A DNA stretch of 64,000 bases from Notolepis coatsorum (GCA_963971535.1 OZ020589.1:49162312-49226311), one strand, 5' to 3'. Positions 43,918 to 55,756 are shown, numbered from the stretch's first letter. Notes: generated from the letters alone by a model not told the origin. Made by a program: numbers and translations.

Positions 43918-46900
43918 ATGACAAGCCTTAAATGTATTAGTTACAATATAAATGGTCTTAACAACCCAATAAAGAGGAAAAAACTTTTTGGACAACTTAA
44001 GAAAATGCAGTGCTCTATAGCATTCATTCAAGAAACGCACTTATCAATGAACGAACACCAGAAACTGAAGAGAGAATGGGTGGGCCAGGTGTATAGTGCG
44101 TCCTGTCAAACAGGGAAAAAGAGAGGAGTGGCTATTCTATTTAACAAATCAGTATACTTCACCAAAGAAAAGGAAATTGCAGATGACCAGGGCAGATATG
44201 TTATGGTCCTGGGGTCAATAGGAGGATCAATCATAACCTTTCTAAATATATATGCACCAAATTAAGACTGCCCCAATTTCTTTAAAGGTATAGCCTCACT
44301 TTTGGCTGGTAATGCCAAAGGAATTATCCTTATGGCCGGTGATTTCAACTGTGTACTAAATCCAAAAGTAGACAAACTGCCTGTAGATTGTGGACCCATT
44401 TCAAAAAAATCTAGATCACTGAATGCAATGATAAAAGAATTTGGACTTATAGATGCATGGCGTTTCCACCATCCTAGGCAGAAAGACTTTACCTTTAGGT
44501 CTGGGGTCCATGGTAGCTACTCTCGGATAGATTACTTCTGTATTTCCAAGCAAGATATTGACAAAGTTGAATCATGTATCATTGAACCAGCGACCATCTC
44601 AGATCATGGACCTCTAACTCTTCAACTTAACCTCAGTACCAATAAAATCTTTAAATATTGGAGGCTCAATGTATCCATGCTGTCTGACTCTCACACACGG
44701 GAGAGGATAAGTGAAGAACTGAAGAGTTATTTTGATCTCAACAATAAGGGGGATGTCTCACCATCAATTTTATGGGACGCGGCAAAGGCTGTAATGAGAG
44801 GTAAAATTATCTCAATTTCAAGTGCACTAAAGAAACAGCGAAATGAAAAACAGCAGAACCTAGAAAATGAGTTAAAAATACTAGAAAGGAAACATAAACT
44901 GAACAGAGATGAAGAAGATTTAAAAGCTCTACTAACCTGCAAACAAAAACTAGATGACCTGTTGACATACAAAGCGGAAGGAGCCCTTAGATTTGCTGGT
45001 AGGAATTACTATGAGATGGGAAATAGGGCAAGCAAGCTACTGTCATTCCAGCTCCACAAAATACAGTCAAGTCGGATAGTTCCAAAGATTAAACACCCCA
45101 GCACACACATGGAAGTAATGCAAACGCAAGAAATTGCTAATGCATTTGCAGATTACTATACCGACCTCTACAAAGCACAGCAATTGGAAAACAAGAAAGA
45201 AAAAATCAACAACTTCTTAGATAACCTTAAACTTTCTAAACTATCCCCAGATGAGGCGGATGAGCTAACCTCCCCTATTACGGAGAAGGAGATAGGGGAA
45301 ACTATTCAGATGCTTAAGAACAATAAATCACCAGGTACAGATGGGTTTTCAAATGAATTTTATAAACATTTCACTGAACAATTAACACCAGTATTAAGTG
45401 TAGTTTATAACTATGCCCTATCTGAGAGAGATCCACCAGGAAGCTGGTCAGAAGCTATTGTCTCGGTAATACATAAAGAAGGTAAAGACCCCACAAGATG
45501 TAGTTCCTATAGGCCCATAAGTCTCCTTTGCAACGATTTCAAGATATTGACATCTATACTTAAAAAAAGAATACAGAAACATATAACAAAACTGATACAC
45601 CCAGACCAGACTGGCTTTATCACTGGTCGACAGGGTGCTAACAACATCAGAAGAACTTTAAATCTGCAAACAGTGGCTGGATTTCGAAAAGAACCATCAA
45701 TGCTTCTCGGCTTAGATGCCGAGAAGGCATTTGATAGAGTTGATTGGCTGTACCTTGAACTAACATTGAAAGGTATGGGATTCAATAACACATTTATAGA
45801 ATGGATAAAATGTTTATATAAAAATCCTAAGTCTAGAGTAAGGGTGAATGGTCACTGCTCTCACTTCTTTGACATACAGAGAGGGACACGCCAAGGAGAC
45901 GTTTTGTCTCCATTACTATTCGCGATTGGCATAGAGCCACTAGCGGAGATGATTAGATCAAACCCTCAGATACAGGGAATAGATGACCAAAAAGGCATTA
46001 CACACAAGATCTCGCTATTTGCTGATGACATTTTACTTTATATCAAAAACCCTTTAGAATCAATTCCAAACATAATGATGGATTTAAGAAATTACGGCGA
46101 ACTGTCGGGTTATAAGATAAATGAGACCAAATCAGAAGCCATGATGATAGTGGGAACATGGCCAATACATCTGAATAGTATAGCACCCTTCCATTGGGCT
46201 AGAGACGGATTCAGGTATTTAGGAATCATTTTGACTCCCAGCAGCAATCAGTTATATCAAGCAAACTACGAAAAGTTGATTGTACAAATCAAATCAGACA
46301 TGGCCAGATGGGACATTTTACCTCTCTCCCTAGTGGGAAGAATAGAATCAATTCGAATGAATGTGCTACCTAGACTTATTTTTCTCTTCCAGTCTCTACC
46401 TATACCAATACCTGCCACTACCTTTAAAAGGTTAGATAAACTCCTATCCAAATTTATCTGGCAGAGGAAAAAACCTAGAGTAAGGCTTAAAACACTATGT
46501 TTGCCAAAGAACAAGGGTGGTCTTGGTCTACCAAACCTAAGAAACTACTACTGGGCAGCTCAATTACGCATACTTGTGCATTGGATACAAAAGGACCTAG
46601 ACTCAGGATGGGTACAGATTGAGCAAAACTCAATTCCAAAGACCCCTCTCAGATCCATAATATTCCTGGGGAAAGCATACTGGAAAAAAATTAAGATTGG
46701 TAACAAATGGATTACAAATACATTAAAGGTATGGGAAAGTGTAAGGAAAAAGGGGGGAGGTCCACGATCAATATCTAGGGCCATGCCAATAGCAGACAAT
46801 ACAGAATTCCGGCCAGCTATGGAGGATGGGGGTTTTAAAAAATGGGCGGATTTGGGCCTGGTTACTATCAATCAATTAATGGAAGGAGACTGTTTTAAAT

Positions 46901-47706
46901 CGTTTGCACAGCTACAGCAATGTTTTGATCTACCTTCGAAAGACATGTTTAGATACTTTCAAATAAGACACTATGTAATGACTCACAGTGAGTGGGAAGC
47001 AATTAAGAGACCACCAACAAATGTGGAGCGGTACTTTATAAACACAATAGAAAAAAACTTGATGGAAAGAAAGCAGATATCCAATATTTACAACATGTTA
47101 CAACTAGACGATCCAGGAGACACCACCTATATTAAAGAAAAATGGGAGTTGGAAGCTAATGTGATCATAGAAAATGAAGAATGGGAGGACAGCCATTCAA
47201 GCAATCATAAAATCACAAATAGCCCAATGTGGAAGGAGTTTGACTGGAAGGTCAAGGTCAGGTACTTTAGGACTCCTCAAGTTCTCTCCGGATTTGCTGG
47301 TGGGTCCTCACCACTATGTTGGAGAGGATGTGGAATGATCGGAGATCATACACATATTTTCTGGGACTGTCCAAGGGTGCAGACATTTTGGATGAATATA
47401 AAAAATGAGATTAAAACCATTCTAGATCTTGACTTACCTCTGAATCCATCGTACTATATCTTGGGATGTATACCGAAAGGCACATACTATGGAGATACGT
47501 TATATATCTTGAGAGTGATACTGTTAATAGCAAGGAAAATGATAACTATGGCATGGCTACAAAATCAACCACCGACAATCAAACAATGGACCAAGAGACT
47601 GAGACAGATGTATACAATGGAAGAAATGACTGCACAATTGCAACTGAAAAAAGATATGTTTATGCAGAGATGGTCACTTGTAACCTTGTACCTGGAGATA
47701 CATTAG
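43918..47706 (+). pseudogene. L1-b ORF2: endonuclease, reverse transcriptase, Cys motif, one premature stop
   Basis: A 1263-codon frame with one TAA at 44263-44265, after ITFLNIYAPN, where related LINEs carry a sense codon. Endonuclease motifs: SYNINGLNNPIKR, FIQETHLS, AGDFNC, SRIDYF and ISDHGPL. RT motifs: NNKSPGTDGFSNEFYKHF, YRPISLLCNDFKILTSIL, GLDAEKAFDRVDWLYL, GTRQGDVLSPLLFAIG and the catalytic FADDILLYI at residue 701. A C-terminal Cys motif CWRGCGMIGDHTHIFWDC is present. The stop separates the endonuclease active site from RT, so the copy is probably inactive, but only just: everything else is open. Confidence 0.9.
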
Positions 47707-48341
47707 CATGAGCCTGACGCCCTCTCTCTCTTTTTTTTCTTTTCTTTTTTTGTTGTTCTTTTTTTTCTGTTAAAGTATATATTTTTTTCCTTTTGCTAAA
47801 TTTATTTTTCTATTTATTTTTTCGTTTCTTATCCTACAAAAAATCATAAAAAAAATATTGTAAAAATCCCTCCCCACTGGGTTGTTTAAGAGGCGTACTC
47901 GGATTATACAGCTTATTTTGATTACGCTGAATACCTTAAACAAATTGAATAAGAGGGAAGAGCCTGAGTAACAAATGTCATTGACTATGTGAATCAAGTA
48001 TATTATACTGTATGATTAATGCAATGTGATGTTCAATATGACACAAAATAAAAGAAAGTTCAAAAAAAAATAAAAAAGAATATGTGCACACTAGGGCTGA
48101 CCCCTATTAGTCAAATAGTCGACTAATCGATCGAAAGGAGTCATAGTTGACTGCCAACTCTTCTTAGTCGAATACAATACAAAAAAATAAAAAAATAAAA
48201 AAATAAAAAAATTAAAAAATATTATTATTATTATTATTTTATTTTTATTTATTTTTTTAATATTGGCCTGGGGCCGCATGGAACGTCGGTGAGGGCCGCA
48301 TGCGGCCCGCGGGCCGCCAGTTGCCCCTCCCTGGAGTAGAC

Positions 48342-48432
48342 TATCACAGCATTTTGCTGACCCCACAGAGGAGCATTTGGATTACAGCCAAACATGTCTT
48401 TTGTTATCCTAAACATACAGCAGATAAACAAC
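48342..48432 (+). pseudogene. Copia RT/RNase H boundary, fragment
   Basis: LSQHFADPTEEHLDYSQTC continues the Copia frame directly after the hAT duplication, then becomes degenerate and is cut by a LINE tail. Confidence 0.75.
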
Positions 48433-48433
48433 T

Positions 48434-48690
48434 CAAGTTCAAGTTCTTTAATAGTTGTCATACAGAAGTACAGAATACTTTCATACAAAATGCTTCTTAC
48501 TGTTACGCTCCAGAGACTGTGCTAGACAAGATAGTATCAAATAACATAATAACATAATATAGCATGAATTTAGAAGAAGAAAATGAGGTCACAGTGTTCG
48601 GTATAGACATATGTACAATGTTCTGAGTTACTATATAATATACAATACACAATACTATGCAGTGTACTAATGTACAGTACTATCTACTGT
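48434..48690 (-). mobile_element. LINE 3' tail (same family as 18132-18833)
   Basis: On the minus strand it corresponds to the last about 250 bases of that LINE 3' UTR, ending in CTTGAACTTG-type repeats. Inserted in Copia RNase H sequence. Confidence 0.85.
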
Positions 48691-48719
48691 GTTTCAGAAA
48701 GAGCAGCGAGGGTCTAGGG

Positions 48720-49756
48720 CAGGGGTAGGCAACCCTAGGCACGCGTGCCTGCATAGGCATGCGGGGCATTTTCATAGGCACAGGGGGCAGCATTAAAATA
48801 TATATATATATATATATTATAATTTGTTTTTTTTAAATATTATAGTGAAATAATTTGCACTGTTGTCGCATTTATCTTGTTGAAATCCTCCCACAGGTTC
48901 TTTTTACTACCACATATTTAATTGAGACCCTTTATTTGTTTAGTATTTCAATTTAGCTGGAAATACATTGCTACATCATTCAGTAACATTTGCAGAGCCT
49001 TATAACAAAAAAATTATTACGGTCACCATTGTGACCAGTGGGATTAATCAACAAATTTTATTATTTATTTTTCTATTTCATTGAACATTGCACATGTTAA
49101 AAGCTATTTTTTTTACTCAAAATGTGAGTATTACCAAGTCAACTTGTGTTCTTAAAACAATGACAATAAATATAGTTTTATTAGGTTGAAATAATGTGGT
49201 TGTGTACTTATTTTTCTGTTAACTTATTATGGATTGAAAACTGAAAACCTTAATGCACAGTAACTGAACTCAATATTTTTAAGTTCTGGTAACTTATTAT
49301 TATTATTTTTTTACAGTGTAGTCTTGCGATCAATCAAAACTTATTTACACGATATACCTCTCATTCACCCTCCATTCACATCCTGGTGTTCTCTTGGTGT
49401 TCTCCATTAGGCCTGTAGGTGGAGCTATGACAGCACACGTACAGTACACACACCGATGGTGTGTGATGTGTCCAAAAATGAATGGGCAAATGTGAGTGAA
49501 ATGGTCGCACTGTATGCAGCTGTTTGTCTGCATTGCATCCCCCCCCCCCCAACTCAGATTTAGGGTTGATACAACCATCATAATAATATTGTTAATAATA
49601 ACAATAACGAATAATGATGTAATAATGTAAAAAATATCATTAAAAATACCTGATTATGAGAAGAAAAAAATTACGATGCATGGAATATTGTTGAGGCACA
49701 CTAGTTACAACTATATTTCAAACAGGCACTCCATGTCAAAAAGGTTGCTGACCCCT
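48720..49756. mobile_element. hAT-type MITE, noncoding, 1037 bp
   Basis: Ends CAGGGGTAGGCAACC and GGTTGCTGACCCCTG, with the perfect 8-bp duplication GTCTAGGG at 48712-48719 and 49757-49764. AT-rich interior without coding potential. Related at the tips to the two larger hAT copies. Confidence 0.92.
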
Positions 49757-49764
49757 GGTCTAGG

Positions 49765-50187
49765 GCTTAAAGCCCACAGTGATGCAGACAGGGCACTATC
49801 AACTTGTGAAGCCGAATATATGGTTCTAGCTATGACCATACAGGAGTGTATTTATCCAGAACAACTGCTAGAAGTGGTGGAGATAAGATCACAAGTATAT
49901 TGCTTAATATGTAATAGGTAATTGGAATGTATCCTCTATACCAAATAAGGTGGTTCTTGAAGATGAGGGGCGTTTTGTCAACATCAAATGATGGACACTG
50001 TGTATATATGAAGGCTGTTGTTTATGAGGGCAACCAGGAAACCATTGTGATTGCTAGGAACCCAGTGTGTCAACATAGATGTAAACATGTCAATATAGAA
50101 AATATCATACCATCAAGGATGACACTGGTTTACTGTCCAACGGACGACAGGGTAGCAGACACTATGACGAAACCTGTTCCATATTAA
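49765..50187 (+). pseudogene. Copia RNase H and C-terminus, degenerate
   Basis: Copia RNase H motifs are readable in shifting frames: KAHSDADRALSTCEAEYMVL, then a broken middle, then HRCKHVNIENIIP and VADTMTKPVPY, the usual end of Copia Pol. Catalytic segments are incomplete. The 135 bases up to the LINE tail at 50321 are noncoding. Confidence 0.8.
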
Positions 50188-50320
50188 AATTGAAGGGATT
50201 TGCAAGGGTCATGTTTAATGTGTAAATATTGACTGTCATACCCTGTTGATGTTTTGGATTATATTATTTCCTTTGTAAAATGTTTTTCAAAGAAGTTATC
50301 AGTATGCTAATACAAACCCT

Positions 50321-50384
50321 AAGTTCAAGTTCAAGTTCAAGTTCTTTAATAGTTGTCATACAGAAGTACAGAATACTTTCATAC
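50321..50384 (-). repeat. Very short LINE tail just before the Copia 3' LTR
   Basis: AAGTTCAAGTTCAAGTTC and TTTAATAGTTGTCATACAG match the 48434 tail. Only about 60 bases are present. Confidence 0.8.
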
Positions 50385-50395
50385 ATAAGTGGGAG

Positions 50396-50719
50396 TGTTG
50401 AAGTCAGAGGTTCTGTGTAGGATTGTTAGTAACTGTCTAACTGCATACAGTATATAACTGTTTCCACTAGTAATTGTCTAACTGCATATATAACTGTTTC
50501 CACTAGAGGGCGCTCTAGGCGGAGCCACTCAGGAACACCACCAGGTGGCGAGTATAAATAGAGATGTCTCCTCTGATTCTTTCTCTTTTACCCAGCCTCT
50601 CAGTGAGAGGAGAACTGTAGAACTGCTGTGAATAAATAAACCACGCCAGTTAAGGCTCAAGATAGAAACCATGCCTCTTGACCACATTATTGTTACCCTA
50701 TAGCTGGATTCTGTCAACA
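50396..50719 (+). repeat. Copia 3' LTR
   Basis: Preceded by the purine tract AAGTGGGAG and ends CAACA before AGTAA. Lacks a few bases (GCTCTGCCAT) present in the 5' LTR near 28200. Confidence 0.9.
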
Positions 50720-50859
50720 AGTAAGTGTAGCGGGAGGCAGCACTTGATTTCCATTGGCAAGAGTTTATCTCATTCTATATATCACGGCACGAAAAAAAAT
50801 AAAAAATAAAAATGTGCGACCTTATATTAGAGACCGGCCTGTGTTTGTCTAAATGCATC

Positions 50860-51239
50860 TGTGACGACCCCCACTCTACCTGCAATGGGGAGTCTTCTGA
50901 CTCAAAGAGCAGGTTGTAGTGGGTAGGTCGTTACCCCAATTTGAATCACCTGTGCAGTGCAGAGAGCTGCCTGCACACACAGTATATATGTTTCCCTTGT
51001 CTAACCCTTCTGTCTGCTTCGCCCATCTGCTTTTCCACTTCAGACACCACAGGTTGTATCAGCCACCAAGTGAACCATCTTTGGATCCTTATCCATTCTG
51101 ATACATACCTATTTGTTTATGCTTTTGTTGTTTAATCAATTATTGTTTTTAGATAGGATTAAATAAATCATTGTTGTTAAATTGAACTCTCATGTGTTGA
51201 CAACCCATATTTGACAAACCTCTTCTGGTTCATCATATA
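50860..51239 (+). repeat. Gypsy 5' LTR
   Basis: TATATATG near 50984, AATAAATCATTG near 51163. Ends CATCATATA against the primer site; the 3' copy ends GTCATACA. Confidence 0.85.
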
Positions 51240-51257
51240 TGGGGGCTCGGGCCGTTT
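51240..51257 (+). promoter_or_regulatory. Primer-binding site, tRNA-Pro-like
   Basis: TGGGGGCTCG directly follows the LTR, the first ten bases of the classical proline-tRNA primer site; the following bases diverge. Confidence 0.7.
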
Positions 51258-52156
51258 GGAGGACCTTTTGTGACACTTGGACATTGATTTGTTTGTAATT
51301 TGGCCTGGTGTGGTTGAATTGGTATTTGTGCTTGGTCATTTTTCTAGCATTTGGAGTGTGTAATTTGGCTGGCATTTGTGTTTAGGTTCCTATGGGGACA
51401 ATTTGTTTGGGCTCTGTCTTGAGTACAGGAGGGCTATTTTGGAAGGTAATTAGGCTGCTTAATTTGGCTAGTGTCTGTGGCCTGAAGGTTGCAGCTAGTA
51501 TTGTATTTGTAGCCTGTTGGCTAGAATTTGTTTGTAGCCTAATTATTTGTATGCCAGTGTTAGGGAGTGAGCACATGTGATTTGGGGTTTGATTGTTTGG
51601 TATTTGGGGGAAGTGGCAGTTTGTTTGTGCAGATTTCTTGTGGTGGAGATTTGTTACTTTGTTTTGTTTGTTATTGCTTGTGTTGAGGCTTTGGAGTTTG
51701 ATGCCTTAATAATACAGTCTGTGTGTTTTTGGGAACCAAAAATCCCCAGGTAGGCGAAGAGGGCAGGTTTCCGATAGAGGGACTTGTCTTGGTATTTTCT
51801 TTTTTAGGCGGCCCAAAAACGTAGGCAGAGAGGCACTGGCATAGGCGCTTTTGTCCTCTCGGGAGCACGTCTCTGGCTCAGAGGAGTGGCTGTATAACAG
51901 GTACTTTTTCTGCCCAGAGAGTTCTAGTGCATCAGTACCCCCTACAAGTAGTGGCACGAAGATTGAGGTTTTGAGGTAGTTAGTTAGTTAGTTAGGACCT
52001 GTAGCTAGTCAGGGGGGGAGGTTTCATTTGATCAGACTGTTTTTTAATGGTATTCACGCTTCATTGTCCCAGCATAGGTTGTTTGTTTTGTAGGCCTGTG
52101 TCGTATGGCACTTTGTTTGTGAGTGCGGCTCACTTTGTTTAGGCCAATAGTGCACT
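51258..52156 (+). other. Gypsy leader, noncoding
   Basis: T- and G-rich, about 900 bases with recurrent TTTGT words. No gene recognised. The GTTAGTTAGTTAG run near 51978 is a short tetranucleotide repeat. Confidence 0.5.
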
Positions 52157-53042
52157 ATGGCACTCAGTTTTGAGCGGCAGAAGGAACTTCTGATACGGCA
52201 GCACAGACAAGAGTTCGCTTTGGAGGAGATTAGGCAAAAGGCTGAGCTTGCCGAAATAGATCTGCAGCATAGGGTGCTAGATTTATTGTTTTCTCCTCGT
52301 CCAAAGTTGTCTGTGTTCCCTGTTCCTGTACCTAACCTTTCTCTCATTTCAGGTTTGGGAAGTGGTGGTATGCAGAGAGGGGTGCACGCTGTGTTGCCTG
52401 TAGTTGGTGTGGACATCGACCTGGGTAACAATCTTGCTGGGGTGTGGGCTGAGGGGCCTCTCCCAAGTGTAGTCACCCAAGACTCTCCTAGTCCAGCACC
52501 CCAAGACTCTCCTAGTCCAGAACCACAAGACTCCTAGTCCTATGTTTGACGGTGTTGACAATGACAACATATCAAATGTTGTCATTGAGCATCCAGCCTG
52601 TGCAGTGGCACAGGAAATGACAGCAACGTGTGATGCGCAGGGGGTTGCCCAAGGCGCGGATGTTGAGTCTGTTCATCTTAGTTTGGTTCTGCCTGACCCA
52701 TTTCAGTCCATGTCACAGTCTGATTTGGCTACAGGGGTGGAAATTGATCCGGCTTGGGAAACACTGTTAGATACGGCCGTGCCATTTGAGAATATGGATG
52801 AGGCAAATGTTATCTCAAATGTTATTGCCAAAGGCGGAGATGCATTAACATGTGATCATGTGGACCACCTGACGCCCACCACCTTTTGCCCATCTAAAGG
52901 GGGGGGAATAATGGGGAATGCATTAATGTTTCTTTCTGTTCCACCTCTCCAGTGGCCGTTCCTGAGGAGGGACTGCCATTGCTCCTACTGGCTTCCAGAG
53001 AGGTCGCCCAGGAGGTCACAGGGTTTAGCCTTGATGACCTGA
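52157..53042 (+). pseudogene. Gypsy gag N-terminus fused to protease tail and Prot-RT linker
   Basis: The first frame (52157-52537) starts MALSFERQKELLIRQHRQEF, a charged helical Gag N-terminus, and by residue 75 already reads GVDIDLGNNLAG, the segment that follows the aspartic protease of teleost gypsy elements (normally GVDFLLGNDLAG-like). The capsid, zinc knuckle and protease active site between them are gone. After a stop at 52535-52537 the next frame (52542-53042) has HPACAVAQEMTAT and DPFQSMSQSDLATGVEIDP, typical of the protease-RT linker. No RT follows. It is a deletion product without enzyme function. Confidence 0.65.
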
Positions 53043-53899
53043 GGTTTGGTGAGAAAGTTGGTGGTCCCATGACTATTCAGAGTGAGATGGTTGGGAAGGA
53101 GAAAATGAAAACGGTAAAAAAGAGAGGAAAGGAAAACTGAAAAAAAAAAAAAAAGAAGATAAAATCTCTATGGGCGTTGTGCTGAGATGGAGGATGTTGT
53201 TGTGCCCGCAACTTTCCAGCACCTGATGACATGCGTCTGGGCATGGTTGACCGTTTAAGTTTACGTCTGGGCATGGTCGACCATTTAAGTTTATGGCGAC
53301 CTTATAGGGTTGACTATTGTTTTGAAGTGCATCATCTTTTAACATTCTGTTCTTCTCGTCTCGTTTGTTCCCCCAATCTCTTCTGTCTCTTGTTCTCTTA
53401 ATTTGCTTCTTAGGATCCTATGTTGCAGAGAGCGGAGGCAGGAGGGTGAGGGAAAGGGTGACCGGTCAGCAGGGGTGTTGGAGATGATGTGTGCCTAAAA
53501 TTGTGCTGTTTGTTTAAATTTATGTTGTTTATTTGTATATACCAGGGTTTTTACATTGTAGAGTTCTGGCTATGAGGTTTTTGAACCAATGACCCTTAGT
53601 TTGCTTTAATTAGCTCTGTAAAAATATATTGTTGGCAAATGTGTTGGATTGTGGACATTTGTATTGGTATGTGCTGTTATCTAATGTGTAACCCTTGTTT
53701 TGTCTGTTCCCCAATCCCTACTGTCTCCTGCTCTCTTAAAATGGCTACCTAGGGCCCTATGTTGCGGAGGCAGGATGGTGAGGGGAATGGGTAAAGGGTA
53801 AACCTATGTTGAATTTGGGAAAAAGTATTATTGTTACATTTGGGTTAGTCACTTATAAATAAAAATGTAATTTGTTAACAGGGTAGAACCCTTGTCTTT
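53043..53899 (+). other. Gypsy interior 3' part, noncoding
   Basis: An A run (53141-53155), a 36-bp imperfect duplication of CGTCTGGGCATGG...TTTAAGTTTA (53231-53295) and two related segments around TCCCCCAATCTC and TTCCCCAATCCC. Ends with the polypurine tract AGGGGGAGGG (53900-53909). Confidence 0.5.
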
Positions 53900-53909
53900 A
53901 GGGGGAGGG

Positions 53910-54287
53910 TGTGACGACCCCCACTCTACCTGCAATGGGGAGTCTTCTGACTCAAAGAGCAGGTTGGAGTGGGTAGGTCGTTACCCCAATTTGAATCACC
54001 TGTGCAGTGCAGAGAGCTGCCTGCACACACAGTATATATGTTTCCCTTGTCTAACCCTTCTGTCTGCTTCTCCCATCTGCTTTTCCACTTCAGACACCAC
54101 AGGTTGTATCAGCCACCAAGTGAACCATCTTGGGATCCTTATCCATTCTGATACATACCTATTTGTTTATGCTTTTGTTGTTTAATCAATTATTGTTTTT
54201 AGATAGGATTAAATAAATCATTGTTGTTAAATTGAACTCATGTGTTGACTTCCTTTATATGACAAACCTCTTCTGGTTCGTCATACA
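53910..54287 (+). repeat. Gypsy 3' LTR
   Basis: TGTGACGACC start after the purine tract. Differs from the 5' copy at about ten positions, mostly near the right end. Confidence 0.88.
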
Positions 54288-55740
54288 TCAAACCCCCGGC
54301 CATTATAAGAGGCCCCTCCTTTATTGGAGGTCCTTCCTCTATTAGAGGATTTACGGTAGCTTATTTTTCTATTCTAACCACTCCTTCCTCCCTCTCTCTT
54401 TCTCATTTCTCTCTCCTTCCATCTCTCCCTCCCTCTACGCCCTATTTTTCTCTCCCTCTCTCCCTATCATCTCTCTCTGTCTCTGAACGTGTGAGAGCAA
54501 GCGAGTGATCTGGCCTCTGGTCCTCTCTCCACTGAAACTGCAGATCAGATGACATAAGAAGCTCATTAACAACTTAATACTGTTAAATAATCCACCATAA
54601 GCTAATGGATGCATCACACCAAGCCACAGTCCCCCCCAGCCCCCCCCCTTACTCAACCCCCACAGACTCATTGAATTAACATGGACACACTTTGATTAAC
54701 TGGTTCATTGGTGGCTGGAGAAGAATTATCAGTCATAATTAATAATTATGCTAATATTTGGGGACCGGGGTCGCACACACACACACAAAATAAAAACATG
54801 ATAGGATCAGAGGAGAAACAAGACCAAATGAACATTAGCAAATACACACTTGACAAAAACACAAAACCTAAATTATTTTATTTAACCTTTATTCAACCAG
54901 GCAGGTCAATTAACACTTTCTCCGCCAATAACGTCATACAACGGGTTTCAAGTTCATGCTAATTCTGCCAGATCACGGCGTACGACGTTATTCTGATCAT
55001 ATTTCATATTTTTTCGCCATGGTATTTATATTTCACTCACAGAGCCTTGTCTGATGCTGTGTGAGCCGGCACAACTCTGCAACGCTTCAATACTGCCACC
55101 TGGTGGATGATCGGCGAGTTGCCAAACCGGATATGCCCGTTGGATATCGGTGCGTCTCCTAATTCCGTCCGGCCACTCGCATATCATCCCAGGACTCTAG
55201 CCACACACCGTGGATATGGATCGCTGCCATAACTCAATAATCGACATGATTTGGTCGTGTATTAGTATTATACAAACCGGAAATGGATCGCCTCGATCCC
55301 CATCACATAACTGGGATCTGTTTGCTCCAGTATCATCGCCCAACGGTAAGAGGAGGCTGCCGTGAGTTTCAGCGTTTTTGTTTATTATTATCGATGCAAA
55401 CTGCTCTGATCTATATATCACCCATACTACATAAATCATTTAACGACGATCACGGAATTATAAATGACCCCCCCCCCCCCCCCCCCGTTCACCCGCGCAT
55501 GATCAGTCATAACGTTTAGGACCATGTACAGTTGACATTTTTAATGGCATTTTTAAATGGCATTTGATAATGTATATATGCATTTATGCCTATATCTCAC
55601 ATTCTAGGATTTACTGCAGAAAACGATAAAAACATATTTATATTCTAGATGGTATTTTTGTATGAATGTGTGAATGAAAAAGTAAAACGTTCCTACATCC
55701 TGAACGATAGATAATCGATGTTGAATGGGCCATAGTTAGC
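54288..55740. other. Unassigned, with simple repeats
   Basis: A CT-rich stretch (54370-54480), a C tract at 55470-55487, and TTTAACCTTTATTCAACCAG near 54880, which I recognise as an edge of common teleost repeats. No coding frame supported. Confidence 0.4.
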
Positions 55741-55756
55741 AATACAATTTAAAAAG

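Larger units (their letters stand above)
42257..48077 (+). mobile_element. Nearly full-length Tx1-type L1 LINE (L1-b)
   Basis: 5' UTR, ORF1, a 495-base spacer, ORF2, 3' UTR, AATAAA at about 48046-48051 and an A-rich end. Comparing hAT copy 2 with copy 1 places the insertion exactly between GCGTT and GAATATGTG, with no target duplication and no lost base. Length 5.8 kb. Confidence 0.88.
40458..48333 (-). mobile_element. hAT deletion derivative, copy 2, carrying a LINE
   Basis: Same ends as copy 1, with the perfect 8-bp duplication GAGTAGAC at 40450-40457 and 48334-48341. It differs from copy 1 by only a handful of substitutions and one 3-bp gap in about 2 kb, so both moved recently. L1-b (42257-48077) splits it; hAT sequence resumes at 48078. 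Confidence 0.93.
27974..50719 (+). mobile_element. Copia (Ty1-type) LTR retrotransposon expanded to 22.7 kb by nested insertions
   Basis: LTRs of 329 bp (27974-28302) and 324 bp (50396-50719), both TGTTGAAG...CAACA and about 95% alike, flanked by AGTCA and AGTAA (4 of 5 matching). Gag and then protease-integrase identify Copia order, with integrase before RT. RT is mostly lost; RNase H pieces remain near the 3' end. Insertions: an 8.6-kb LTR-like block at the gag start, a SINE, a hAT element carrying a LINE, a hAT MITE and two LINE tails. Confidence 0.9.
50860..54287 (+). mobile_element. Ty3/gypsy deletion derivative
   Basis: LTRs of about 380 bp (50860-51239 and 53910-54287, about 97% alike) begin TGTGACGACC. 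A tRNA-Pro-like primer site and a clear polypurine tract are in place. The 2.7-kb interior holds only gag start and protease-tail sequence, with RT, RNase H and integrase deleted. Flanks share only CATC (50856-50859 and 54286-54289), if the LTR ends two bases earlier than drawn. Confidence 0.85.
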
